Shown one piece after another: positions 35,553 through 47,000 of a stretch of DNA of 64,000 nt. A program made the position numbers and the translations under genes. Each line of letters opens with the position of its first letter. Within the stretch, counting starts at the first letter, position 1. Location of the stretch: NCBI GenBank assembly GCA_024291935.2, contig CM044320.1:48488001-48552000 (forward strand), written 5' to 3'. Below the pieces are notes generated by a model that saw only the letters and a program-made list of their open reading frames with translations, had not been told where the DNA came from and searched no databases. The DNA is from Okapia johnstoni. Lineage: Eukaryota > Chordata > Mammalia > Artiodactyla > Giraffidae.

Positions 35553-35680
35553 AGGAAGTGAACTTCTCTTGCAGTCCAGTGGTTGGGACTGACAGGTTCC
35601 ATTGCAGGGGGTACAGGTTCAATCTCTGGTTGGGTACTAAGATCCCACATGCAGGGTGGCACTGTCAAAAGAAAGGAAGA
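35553..35680 (+). mobile_element. CHR-type SINE, diverged
   Basis: It shows 'gaacttctcttgcagtccag', 'gttcaatctctggttgggta' and 'ctaagatcccacatgcaggg'. Confidence 0.85.
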
Positions 35681-36324
35681 GTAAATGTAATCAGTAGTCC
35701 TCAAATCTTCCCCCTAAAGTTCAAAGAGAATGATTACTAGAGTATGTAAACTGAAATAATCCACCAGAAGTGAAAAATCACTTTATGATTTAGCATAAGA
35801 ATTCATGGAGACATTGTATTCTAACATTAGTACACTGAAATTTATTTTAATAAAAAGTAATTATTTTTATCATTTCTATCTGAGTTTAATTTATTTCCAG
35901 AATAAAGTAGCACATCAATCCTATAGCTTAACACCAAATTCCAACAACATGGTACATTTTCTATTATTCCCGGGAAGTAAATATATACAGTTTGAAAAGC
36001 ATATGTTTACAAAACTCTCATTACCCGATTTGTTTTCTAAAATCACACAACAGAATTTTTAAAGTGAAATCTTAAGATGTAAGTATAACATATGTACAGG
36101 GATATACTTTAGAAGATAGTATAAAAAATATGTTATATTATAAAGACTGGAACCCAGTCTTGTATGAGCTGAGTCCCTGCCTGAATTAAGGTGATCTGCT
36201 CCCAATCTATCTTCTAATCAAAACTAAGAGAAATCCTTTCTGGGGGAAATAATATCATCCAGAATCTCTATAATTTTTCACACTCAATGCCTGAAATTCA
36301 AATGCAAAGAAAAACAAGAGCTTT

Positions 36325-36540
36325 TCTTGGTTTCTGAAGTTCTCTGTTCAAAAATGGAGTTTTCCACCTGAAGCTTGGCACCATATGATTTAGACTCCAC
36401 CATATCTGTTGCTTACAATATTCTAAAATAGTATCAGTTGCCACCAAGGACAATGAATTTCTGCAAAAGAGAATCTATTGATTAGGGATCCTCCCTGTGA
36501 GCTCTTGTTACTCAACTGAGTTCTAGAGTGAGGAGACACA
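36325..36540 (+). repeat. Unidentified repeat, copy A of an inverted pair
   Basis: Positions 36359-36514 match the reverse complement of 58270-58426 at about 92% by eye, with weaker similarity on both sides. I could not assign it to a named family. Confidence 0.88.
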
Positions 36541-37425
36541 CTACATTTGATTTAAAATGACCAGATATACAGAGAAATGGAATCAACAGGAAAAGCAGGC
36601 TATAGAAACAGACCCAGAAATGATTCAGTGGAGGTGCAGTAACAGCCAAGAAGAGAAAACTTCAAAAACCACAAAGAAGAAACATAAGAACAAAGCTGAT
36701 TTGCTTCTGCCTGAGAAGTCCAAAATTTGGAGGCATCAGTTATCAGGGAAAGCAGAGAGCAACACAGAATTTAAAACAGAGTGATTAGCTGAAAGTCTTT
36801 AAAAAGAGAAATTGCAACCCAGGTCCTTCATCCAGAAAAGTAATTCTTCTGTCTAATAGGAGATCACAGATTTATGATGTGGAGAAATTGGATTAGAATG
36901 GCTCCATATTAGGTTGGAAGGTAGAGTTAAGTGTGAAGCTGAAAATACTAATATTAAGGGAATATCTTCTTACTGAATGGTGGGCTCTCCAGGCCCTTAT
37001 TCAACCTGTTCTGAAAACCCCAGGAATCAGGACTATGCCTTTTCTGTCTCCTTAATAATATTCTTCTCAGGAAGATTCTTTTGCAGGTGATGATATTTGG
37101 AACCCCCAGAGAAATAGCCAGCTCCCAGCCAAACCATCTTGAAGTACATAGCCAGCAAGTTCTACTCAAAAGTGATTTTTAATGCCTTACACATTAGTGG
37201 AGAAACAAGAATCACCATATATTGGAAGAAAGTCACAAACAGAAAACAGAAGAAAAATCAAATAGGAAAAACAAAGCAGGATGGGGAGTGGTGCTTGGAA
37301 AGAAAGGAGGTTATATTAGAAATGGAGAAAACCTGAAAGCTACATACATATGTTTAATAATGCAGAAAAATAATTTTTTTTAACCTTGAATGCTCTACCA
37401 AGACAAACTAAAAATCAGATACGAG
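36541..37425. other. Intergenic, no gene recognised
   Basis: It includes a Lys/Glu-rich 75-codon frame at 36557-36784 of biased composition and no recognised family. Confidence 0.35.
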
Positions 37426-37427
37426 GA

Positions 37428-37545
37428 TAGGGAATTCTCTGGCAGGTTAGGACATCATGCTTTCATTGCTGAGGGCATTGGGTCAATCCTTGGTGTGGAA
37501 ACTAAAATCACGCAAGCCACAAGGGAAGGCCAAAAAGAAAAAAAA
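37428..37545 (+). mobile_element. CHR-type SINE
   Basis: It starts 'gggaattctctggcaggtta' and ends 'caagggaaggccaaaaag' plus an A-run, directly before the BovB copy. Confidence 0.88.
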
Positions 37546-37581
37546 AATGAGGATAAAATGAAGATATTTTTACACCTGTTC

Positions 37582-38394
37582 AGGAGAAATATCAATAACC
37601 TCAGATATGCAGATGACACCACCCTTATGGCAGAAAGTGAAGAAGAACTAAAAAGCCTCTTGATGAAAGTGAGAGAGGAGAGTGAAAAAGTTGGCTTAAA
37701 GCTCAACGTTCAGAAAACTAAAATCACGGCATCTGGTCCCATCACTTCATGGGAAATAGATGGGGAAACAGTGGAAACAGTGGCAGACTTTATTTTTTTG
37801 GGCTCCAAAATCACTACAGATGGTGATTGCAGCCATGAAATTAAAAGACGCTTACTCCTTGGAAGGAAAGTTATGACCAACCTAGATAGCATATTAAAAA
37901 GCAGAGACATTACTTTGCCAACAAAGGCCCTTCTAGTCAAGGCTATGGTTTTTCCAGTAGTCATGTATGGATGTGAGAGTTGAACTATAAAGAAAGCTGA
38001 GCTCTGAAGAATTGATGTTTTTGAACTGTGGTGTTGGAGAAGACTCTTGAGAGTCCCTTGGACTGCAAGGAGATCCAACCAGTCCATCCTAAAGGAGATC
38101 AGCCCTGGGTGTTCACTGGAAGGACTGATGTTGAAGCTGAAACTCCAATACTTTGGCCACCTCATGCGAAGAGTTGACTCGTTTGAAAAGACCCTGATGC
38201 TGGGAAGGCTTGGGGGCAGGAGGAGAAGGGGACGACAGAGGATGAGATGGCTGGATGGCATTACCAACTCAATGGACGTGAGTTTGGGTAGACTCTGGGA
38301 GTTGGTTATGGACAGGGAGGACTACAGTGCTGCGGTTCATGAGGTCGCAAAAAGTCGGACATGACTGAGCGACTGAACTGAACTGAACTGAACA
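37582..38394 (+). mobile_element. BovB (RTE) LINE: reverse transcriptase C-terminal part
   Basis: It encodes the BovB reverse-transcriptase palm motif (NLRYADDTTLMAESEEEL, near 37595-37645) and the downstream thumb/tail region (GSKITTDGDCSHEIKRRL). The frame continues to about 38364 but is broken by TGA at 37981-37983, where the family has Trp, and by a second TGA near 38005, where it has an Arg codon. The 5' two-thirds, including the endonuclease, is missing. It ends in TGAAC repeats. This is a dead horizontally acquired retrotransposon copy, not a host gene. Confidence 0.95.
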
Positions 38395-38399
38395 GATTA

Positions 38400-39170
38400 A
38401 AAATGTTAACTTGCTATGAAGTTATAAAACTGAGCATCCTAAGTAATTTGATTTAGTTTATGGCTTGTGTTGGGTCCTCTCTCTCTTCCAGAAGCGAAAA
38501 CTAAGACAAGAATGTGAATGTTAGTAGTTTGAGAGGTGGTTCCAGAAAACACCATTATTGGAGTAGGGAAGTCTAAGAACACGTCTCAGCATTATTCCAG
38601 CTAAGAGGTGAAGAAGCAGAGGTAAGTATCAGACAACCCCCAACCTTCACTGCTGGTCTTACAGCACCACTGAACACTGAGCACTTTCAATATACTCCTC
38701 ACATCCTCAGAGCCAGCTCTGGCAACCAGAAAATGCTCTTGAGAAAGAATATCAGTTATCTTTTATACTTGTAACTGGCCGATTATGTTATTTTGAGCTC
38801 TTCAAACAATCTCAGTGAAACTAAATCACAAAACTGAAACATTTTAAGAATTTCCTGAACAAAGGAAAACAGATATGAGTGAAGCCTCCTATACCGTAAA
38901 AGCTATGAATTATAGGTTTTGATTTCTTAGATCAGCTTCAGTTATAGAAATATGTCACAATTTTACTTGATAGCCAGAGAACTTAAATAACATGCTGAAA
39001 TTGCTTCTCAGAAAGATAAGGAAAAGTTGTTTAGAAACTGTTTAAATTCCTATGACCTCAGAAGCACTAAGAACAAAGAGTATTTTTGGAGATTAGCCAG
39101 GTAGGGCAAAGGTCTTTAAAATTACACTATACATGCTCTGATCCTTGTTATTGTAGTTTAAAATTCTAAT
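38400..39170. other. Intergenic, no feature recognised
   Basis: No supported feature was found. Confidence 0.4.
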
Positions 39171-39309
39171 GAACGTTTGTCATTCTTTTGGCTGCCCACT
39201 TTCTGAACCCCTTTCTATGTTTGGGGAATTCTTAATCTAATGAGTCTTGACAGGATGAGAAACAGTCTCCCAGTATAAGAACTGAAAGTTCCAGATAATC
39301 ACTTTTCTA

Positions 39310-39900
39310 GCTTTCTTTGCAGCCACACATGAACACATGACCAAGCTTCAGCCAATCAGAAGTTTCCATCCCAGATTTCAAATACAGATCTAGTGATGTA
39401 CAGAAGCAGGGAGGGCAGACAACCAGCTCTGAATGCAGTGGTGGGTGCAACAAGATAGTTGCTGGGGGCAGGAGTGATCTATGCCAGCTCTGTTCAGTGA
39501 CACGCGAGAGGACGTAGGCTGAGGCCTCTAGTGAAAGTGATGTCCTCACTTGGCCAGATCTTTGAAGTGGTCTGGGGCTTTATATCTGGCTGCTTGTTCT
39601 CATAAATTCTGTAAGCAATCTAATACATGTGTGTGTGCTCAGCCGCTCAGTTGTGTCCAACTCTTTGCGACACTTTGGACGGTAGCCCGCCAGGCTCCTC
39701 AGTCCATGGGATTTTTCAGGCAAGAATACTGGAGCGGGTTGTCATTTCCTCCTTCAGGAGATCTTCCCATCCCAGGGATACAACACATGTCTCCTGCACT
39801 GCAGGCGGATTCTTTACCACTGAGCCATCAGGGAAGCCCCAAGCAATCTAATACCTTTCAATAAATCCTAGCAGATACTTCAGTGAGTCCAAGTTGACTT
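39310..39900. repeat. Possible ancient MER/LTR remnant, split by a SINE
   Basis: 'tttgcagccacacatgaaca' and 'gcttcagccaatcagaagtt' recall an old mammalian LTR-like repeat. The family is not certain. Confidence 0.3.
39627..39840 (-). mobile_element. Bov-tA SINE with 14-bp TSD
   Basis: Identical flanks 'aagcaatctaatac' lie at 39613-39626 and 39841-39854. The reversed full-length SINE ends 'gccatcagggaagcccc'. Confidence 0.97.
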
Positions 39901-40096
39901 CAGTTAGCGACAATCAAGGAAGTTTACTGCTTCAAAATTCAGTACCAGAAAGAAGGTATTGCCAATAACAAATGTTAAATCAGTTTGAGTCAAGGTTTTT
40001 TGTTATTCGAAGTCCAGCGCATCCCAATTGATCTCCCTGATTTTACTGAGTTAATTAGAAGAAACAAAGTGTTCCAAAAGACATCCGTCTGACTCA

Positions 40097-40280
40097 GGAC
40101 TTCCATGGTGGTCCAGTGGCTAAGGTTCCATGCTCCCAATGCAAGGTGCCTGGGTTTAATCCCTGGTCCAGAAGCTATATGCCACATGCCACATCTAAGT
40201 TCTCATGCTACAACTAAAGATCCCAAGGGCCCAAACTAAGACCTAGCACAGCCAGAGAAATAAATAGTTTTTTTAAAAAA
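40097..40280 (+). mobile_element. CHR-type SINE with TSD
   Basis: It starts 'aggacttccatggtggtcca' and ends in an A-run. Flanks 40081-40096 and 40281-40296 match at 13 of 16 positions or better. Confidence 0.92.
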
Positions 40281-40357
40281 GATATCGGTCTGACTCTGAA
40301 ACTCGTAAATGTGATCCTTCATCACATGACTTGTTATAATTGCTTATGTAAAATTAC

Positions 40358-40488
40358 AAGTTAACAAACTGAATTTCCCATAATGACCATTTCATGATCT
40401 GGGTGAACAAACAATACTTTACATAACTGTGAAAATAGTTCACCCAGATCATGAAATGGTCACTATAGGAAATTCAGTTTGTTAACTT
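40358..40488. repeat. Near-perfect hairpin, 51-bp arms
   Basis: Arms 40358-40408 and 40438-40488 are reverse complements with two mismatches, around a 29-nt loop. No recognised transposon ends or duplicated target were seen. Confidence 0.95.
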
Positions 40489-40489
40489 A

Positions 40490-41080
40490 ACAGTTTCTGA
40501 ATAAGTGGTACATGAACTCACTGGCCTTTCATTGGTTAATCCATCACTACACATCCTGGATGGGTTTGCTTATCAAAGAGAACCTTCACTAGCACCTGAA
40601 TCTTCACTACAGCCCCTGAGAATAAAAATTCTTCTGACAGCAGATCCAAACACTGCACAAAGTTTTGCTCTTACACAGTTTGCAAATATCTTATTTGGAA
40701 CCACATCTGTTTCTTTGGTGCCAATGATGAACTCATCAGATCACCGTTCAAACATTCATGGGCCCTCCATATTGAGATTTCTGATCATGTGACCTGCTAC
40801 TGAAAGCACCTGGACACTCGATTCTTTTTCCACTTTCAGCTCTTTGCTAGATGAGTCCATGGCCTGGGTAAGTCAGGGCTAATCTTGACAACTCTTGAGG
40901 TGGAACATTTCAAACATCCATGGGGTGCCTCACTGTTCTTGCCTGACAAAGAACACACACTCCCTTTTTGTGTTGCAGTCCTTTCTTTTATGTACCCTCT
41001 GCCCTTAAAATCCATCCACATCTCAATTAGAAAGGCAGACTGAGTGTAAATGCTGAGTCCTACCTTGATGTTAGCACTAA
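40490..41080. other. Intergenic, unexplained open frame
   Basis: A 95-codon plus-strand frame at 40505-40792 starts just after the hairpin. I do not recognise the product, so it may be chance or an old repeat. Confidence 0.3.
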
Positions 41081-41087
41081 TTGAAAC

Positions 41088-41447
41088 TTTCTCAGTCTGT
41101 CCTGGCTGCTCTAACAGAATACTATAAACTGGCTTATAAACAACAGGACTTTATTTCTCACAGTTCAGGAAGCTGGGAAGTCCAACATCAAGGTGCTGGC
41201 AGATTTAGTGTCTACTGAGGGCTTGCCTCCTGGTTCACCCTAGTATCCTCTCAGGGTGGAAGGAGAAAGGGAACTCTCTGTCATCTCTTTTTGAGGGCAC
41301 TAAACCCATTCATTAGAGATTTCCTTCATGACCTAATCACCTCTCCAAAACCCTACCCCCAGAGACTATCACATTGGGGATTACGTTTCAACATGAATTT
41401 TGGGAAGACACGAAATTGTCTATAACAAACCCAGACTACTAGGTCTG
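41088..41447 (-). mobile_element. MLT1-type ERVL-MaLR LTR
   Basis: It is a reversed LTR: 'ctgctctaacagaatactat', 'tatttctcacagttcaggaa', 'catgacctaatcacctctcc' and 'cacgaaattgtctataaca'. Confidence 0.8.
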
Positions 41448-41727
41448 GTATTGGGTATGTCCAATACTGAGTTAGTCTCCATTTAGTCAGTTGGGATCTA
41501 TCATGTTCTTTCCCTGAGGAAGAAAAGGCACCAGGAGGGCACAAAGGAAAAGGGGAAACTGGGCATGCCAGACACAATGCAGAGTACTAACCACTATATG
41601 GTCACAGCAGTGTTGCAAATCTAATACAGCAAGGTCCCAGGAGCTCTTGACCTGCTGGCCAGGCCTTCTTGGCCCAGACTGAAGATGGCCCATTTAATCT
41701 AGGACCCTCTCTTGCTTCATAATACAG

Positions 41728-41898
41728 ATGGCTTTCCAGGTGGCGGGAGTGGTAAAGAACCTGGGAAGATCCCCTGGAGGAGGGCATGGCAACCCACCCC
41801 AGTATTCTTGCCTGGAGAATCCCATGGACAGAGGAGCCTAGCAGGCTACAGTCCATAGGGTCACAAAGAGTCGGACACGACTGAAGTGACTTAAAAAA
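41728..41898 (+). mobile_element. Bov-tA SINE with internal deletion
   Basis: The head 'ggctttccaggtggcgggag' runs directly into 'tgggaagatcccctggagga', so about 45 bp of the tRNA-like part is missing. The body is complete. Confidence 0.93.
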
Positions 41899-41899
41899 C

Positions 41900-42335
41900 C
41901 TGCCAAGCAGCAAGTAAGAAACAAAGTGTTCATTCTGGGAGTTTCTCATGGGACAGCTTCCATGCAAGACTGCCCACATCCTGGCTCCGCTCCTGGGCTT
42001 ATTATTTGCAAGCCTCCATCTTTTATTAAAGCCCTCCCCCCACCCTCCCGCTTCAACTGTTTCAGCCTCCTTTAGCTGGGCTAGTTCAAGGAAAGAGATC
42101 ATGAGCCAGGGTTGGGCTTGAGAACTAATGGTGCAAGAGCACCTCCCTGTGGTTGAGTGGCAGGAGAGCAAGAAACTTTAGCTCCTCGATCTACCCGAAG
42201 CAAGAGAGAAAGGCAAGGAAATGATTTGTGGTTAAGTGTAAGCTTTGGAGTTTGTAGGTGACATTTTCCTTAGATTAGTGCTGAAGAATTACAGACCATC
42301 AGGTCCGAGGTGAAGAGGATAGCCACTGAAGTTTT
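41900..42335. other. Intergenic, no feature recognised
   Basis: A 189-codon minus-strand frame here (41602-42171) is mostly SINE read-through and carries no family signature. Confidence 0.4.
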
Positions 42336-42337
42336 TG

Positions 42338-43135
42338 TTTTTTAAATCTTTATTTATTTTGTAGAAATATAAGTCGATTTACAATATTATATTAGTTTCA
42401 GATGTACTACATAGTGATTCAATATTTTTCTAGGTTATATTCTATTCAAAGCTATTATAAAATGTTGGCTACATTCCCTGTGCTGTACATTACATTCTTG
42501 TATCTTTTTTATTTTATATTTAGTAGTCTGTACCTCTTAATCCTCTATGCCTATCTTGCTCCCCTCCCTCCAGCCCTTCCCCTATCGGCAACTAGTTTGT
42601 TCTCTAGATCTTTCAGTCTGTTTCTATTTCATTATTTTCATTTGTTTCAATTTTTAGATTCTACATATAAATGACAACATATAGTATTTGTCTTTCTCTG
42701 TCTGACTTATTGCAGTAAGCTTAATATCCTCTAGGTCCATCCATGTTGCAAACGGCAAGATTTCACTTTTTTGGCTGAGTAATATTCTGTGTGTGTATAT
42801 ATATATATATATATAGTGGTGGTAATATATATATCTTCTTTATTCACCTGTTGGCTAGTAGAAGTTTGCTTCCATACCTTGGCTATTGTAAACAATGTCA
42901 CTATGGGAGTTCCCTGGTAGTCTAGTAGTTAGGATTTGGCATTGTCACTGCAAAGGCCAGGGTTCAGTCCCTGGTTGGGAAACTGATATCTGACAAGCCA
43001 CACAGTGCAGCCAAAAAAAAAAAAAAATGCTGCTTTGAACATTGAGGTGTTTGTATCTTTTTGAATTAGTGTTTTCATTTTCTTTGGATATATATCCAGG
43101 AGTGGAATTGCTAGATCATACAGTAGTTCTAGTTT
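42338..43135 (-). mobile_element. L1 ORF2 3' part and 3' UTR, split by a SINE
   Basis: It is reversed L1: 'acaatattatattagtttca', 'cctatcggcaactagtttgt' and 'ccaggagtggaattgctaga'. A TG/TA microsatellite lies at 42789-42815, and a CHR SINE is inserted at 42906-43028. Confidence 0.88.
42906..43028 (+). mobile_element. CHR-type SINE nested in L1
   Basis: It starts 'gggagttccctggtagtcta' and ends in a 15-base A-run. Confidence 0.93.
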
Positions 43136-43293
43136 TAGCCACTGAAATTTTTAAAGCCCTCAATGTAATTTAGCAGGAACACCATCACAGGCAATCAGTT
43201 TTTGTTCTGTTGCTAAAGCTATTGGATATATGTTTATGTTAAAGTGATTCTTTTTTTTTTTTTTGGGTCTGAGTGTATGACAAGAAAATAATG

Positions 43294-43299
43294 TTTAAT
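43294..43299 (-). terminator. Candidate SPIC polyadenylation signal (ATTAAA)
   Basis: ATTAAA lies about 290 bases downstream of the SPIC stop codon, giving a short 3' UTR. No AATAAA is seen between the stop and this site. A genomic A-run (minus strand) lies about 30 bases further on, which could also cause internal priming of cDNA. Confidence 0.4.
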
Positions 43300-43585
43300 C
43301 AATATGCAAATCAAATGGTCTCCACTGGCATTATTAATCTAGAAAGAAATAATTGCATAGTTACTAGTAAGAGGAAGGAAATTTAGTCTATACTTTCAAA
43401 TGGGACAATTATTCTAAAGAGCTGTTCACTGACAAAATTTCTCACCAAGTTAGTATAAATTATATGCTATGTCATAAAAGATAACAATCATGAAGTCTTT
43501 TTTTTTTCAGAATTTGCTTTTAGACAAAAATCCTAAAATTGTAGGAACTTCTGAAGTCTGAAAATTATGAAATGTAAGAGTATAT

Positions 43586-44013
43586 TTAGCAATCAGGGTG
43601 ACTTAGCTCATGGTAATTGGCATATGTATAATTATAATTTGCATTCCAGTTATTTAAACTGAGATATCCTTGATCAGGTTGAACATACTGTGAATAGAAG
43701 ATCTCTTTTTCCAAGAAATAAGGTGCAGACAGTCTTTGGAGAATGGCATCACTGAACTGGTAAGTTAGCTTTCTCCGGATTTTGATGATTTCCCCAGTTC
43801 TTCCATAATTCCTCAGTGCTCTGGCCATTTTCTGGTAAGTCATGGTCTTCCGGTTGCCTTTTCTTTTTCCCCAGAGTTGGGCAAGTTTTTCTTTGTTTTT
43901 TGATACAAACTGAAAGATGCCTTTGGTTTGATCTATCCACTGAATACAAGATGCCATCTCTGGATTACAGAGGGATTCATGAAGGTATTCAAACAGTCGG
44001 AGCTTCTTCCTGC
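43586..44013 (-). CDS. SPIC: SPIC last coding exon: ETS domain and C-terminus
   Basis: The acceptor AG is at 44015-44014, preceded by a T-rich tract; the stop TAA is at 43588-43586. The exon completes Gly107 and encodes residues 108-248. The winged-helix ETS domain starts at about Leu111 ([11 protein letters not shown]). It has Trp132 and Trp154 in the core. Recognition helix [13 protein letters not shown] (164-176) carries the two base-contacting arginines, Arg171 and Arg174. The basic wing KIRRKL (184-189) follows. The tail is rich in Asn and Tyr ([14 protein letters not shown], 227-240), typical of Spi-C and absent from PU.1 and Spi-B. All DNA-binding residues are intact, so this is a functional copy rather than a pseudogene. 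It could only be confused with SPI1/SPIB, and the tail excludes both. Confidence 0.98.
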
Positions 44014-47000
44014 CTAAAACAGAGGAAAACAAGGTCATACTTCACCATGGCTCTACACAGAGCACCTTCTCAGGAAGGATTTGTTGAGTGAATACAGAAT
44101 TGAAAGTTCCATTGGGACTGGTTTTCCTCCTACTCACCCTCTTAGAACGTATTTATGGTATCATTTTATGGGACTTGGCCTATTGCAGTTTCAAATGAAA
44201 CTTTCTTTGTTGGGGAAGTTGTCCAAAATTTTGCAGTCCTTCACTGGAAAAGGGAAGCGTGGAGCCTCTTTACTCGTCTCTCATTTGTCATGTGGTCTTT
44301 CTTTACAGTTAAATCTTGACTTCTAGTTTTATGTTAAACTGTCTACAGAACAAGACTGAGCAAAATGTACTAAAAAGTTTGGTGGTTCTAAAGAGAAGTT
44401 TCAGGACTTCCTCAGTGGTCTGGTGGTTAAGAATCTGCCTTTCAATGCAGGGGATATGGGTTTGATCCCTGGTCAGGGAACTAAGATCCCACATGCCAGA
44501 GAGCAACGAACAGCCGACACAGACAAATAGTTGTTTTTTTTAAAGGAGAAGTCTCAAAAGACATTTCCAAAAGGCAATTCATTTGAAGGAGGTTTATTCA
44601 AGTAAGTTAAGTCAAATGAGGGAAAGAAGGTGAATGCACTTTGTAAAATGTAAAACAATGTGCAAATACAAGTGAAAACAGTAATAGACTTATGTAAAAA
44701 TGCTAACTCTGGTTCTGCATAATTACTTGAAAAAAAATAGAAAAAAAGCAAAGTTGAAATGCCAAAACATCTTCATGACATTCTGACATTATTAATGAGA
44801 AATGACAGTGAGCATTGTGATGTTTTTCATTGCTTGAAATAAAATGGTATCCACTGAATAAAATAAAGAGCTTTTAATCTCTTTAGGAACACAGCCCTTT
44901 ATATTTCAGAGTAACTAGAAAGGAAATTTTGGGAAGATTTGCTGTGATTTTTGCTTGTTTGGTCGATTGGAGAACAAAGGTGACAACCCATTTTACGACT
45001 TCTGAATTGGCCTATAAACACCACGTCCCACCAGATCTGTCAGTAGCTAAAAGTTTCACAGCCAAATTCCATTTTCCCCTTGAGAAAGTAGAAGAGTGGA
45101 TTCCCAAACTGCTTTAAACAGTCTCTGGGGTGTAATACTCATACATCGGTCATCATTCATCCAAAAGCCTCAAAGATTATCTTTTGTGTTATATTATCTT
45201 GAGTTTATGAATTGAGAAATGAAAGGGACTTACCAAAAAACACATTATGAATTAAAGTCATAGACTTAAACAAGCTCTCTGACTCTCATCCAATGGTCAA
45301 ATCAATTATAATGGATCCTCATCTTTTAAAGTTTGTTTTCGATTTAAAAAAAAAAAAGATGTTTGAACTTTTACGTTTTGAAAATAAAGGTATATAATAA
45401 AAAAAAATTCAAACAGAAGCACAGGCTGAAAGTAAAAACTCCAATCTAGTCTGCATATCTCTAGAAAGTTATTTATTTTTTGCATATATAATCATATGCA
45501 TATTGGAGAATGTCATGGCAACACACTCCAGGATTCTTGCCTGAAAACTCCCATGGACAGAGGAGCCTGGTGGGCTACAGCCTTTGGGGTTGCAAAGAGT
45601 CAGACACAGCCAAGCAACTAATACTTTATCCTTTAGAAGTGAAAATTAGTATAGTATTTTATACTTTTTCCAGTGTATAATATATCTTAAATCATTGGAC
45701 CATATAGAGACTAGCTATAGATAGAGGAAATACTAAACTGTTGACAACAGTTACTTCTGGGGGATAGCATGGAAAGAAAGAACATTTTTTCACTCATTCT
45801 TCACATACTTCTGAATCATCTGAAATTTTCATGAGCATTATTACTCTTGAATTATGGAATTACAAAGGATTAAAACCAAAACCAAAATGGTATTCAGAGC
45901 TCATTCTGCTTCAATACTTAAAGTATGCCCTTTTGCATTTTAATAATTATATATGTTCTATTTGTGTGTGTGTGTGTTAGTTGCTTAGTTGTGTCCGACT
46001 CTTTGCAACCCCAAAGACTGCAGCCCCACCAGGCTCCTCTGTCCATGAGATTCTCCAGGCAAGAACACTGGAGTGGGTTGCCATTTCCTTCTCCAAAAGG
46101 AACTATAGAAAGAAAGAAAGTGAAGTTGCTCAGTCTCCCAATAACGAATTCTTAAAGTATTTTGAAATTTCATTGTTTCAAATGTATCACTACTTCAGGT
46201 GGATGACAACTCTAAAAACAGAAAATAGTAAATTATATTTTCCCTAATTGCAAAGATCCACAGCCCAAAAACATCAGTGAAAAGATACAGGCATCATACT
46301 CTGGACTTAGTTGGTTTGTTAAAAAAAAAAAAATTGGTGACAGAGGTAGTAACATTATTGTCCTAATATTAAATTACTACCATTATTCAATATTTAGTAG
46401 TAATAGTCAGTAGATTTACTTTACTTATGTGATAATGTACATTATTCCTTTCTGGATTAGAGTATTACTGCATAGGTACATTTTATAATTCTAGGATACA
46501 GTATACTGTTTTATAGGAACAAAACTAGTCATCTCAAAAATATTCATTTAAAATAATTTTAAGTGTGAACATGTAAAAGAATAAAATTAGAACATTCTCT
46601 CACAGATTTACAAAAATAAACCCAAAATGGACTAAAGACTTAAATGTAAGATCAGACACCAAATGTACGACCAGAAACCATTTAACTCCTAGAAGAAAAC
46701 ATAGGAAGAATGCTCTTTGACAAAAAGTGTAGCAATTTTTTTTTTAATCTATCTCCTAAGGCAAAGAAAACAAGAACAAAAATAAACAAATAAGACCTAA
46801 TTAAACTCAAAAGCTTTTGCACAGCAAGGGAAACCATCAGCAAAATAAAAAGATAATCTACTGAATGGGAGAAAATATTTGCAAATGATATGAATAAATG
46901 GTTAATATCCAAAATATGTAAATAGCTCAAGCAACTCGATATCAAAAAATAAACAATCCCATTAAGAAAATGGGCAGAAGAACTGAATAGACATTTTTCC

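Noticed and set aside
37390..37983. 197-codon frame with a reverse-transcriptase YADD motif
   Set aside because: It is a BovB LINE fragment with a CHR SINE read in at its start, 5'-truncated and with stop codons; not a host gene, retron or group II intron.
41602..42171. 189-codon minus-strand frame
   Set aside because: Roughly a third is Bov-tA read-through and the rest has no family signature or splice support.
43251..43264. T-run downstream of SPIC as a processed-pseudogene tail
   Set aside because: SPIC has intact introns and splice sites, so it is the genuine gene; the run is ordinary genomic sequence next to its 3' UTR.
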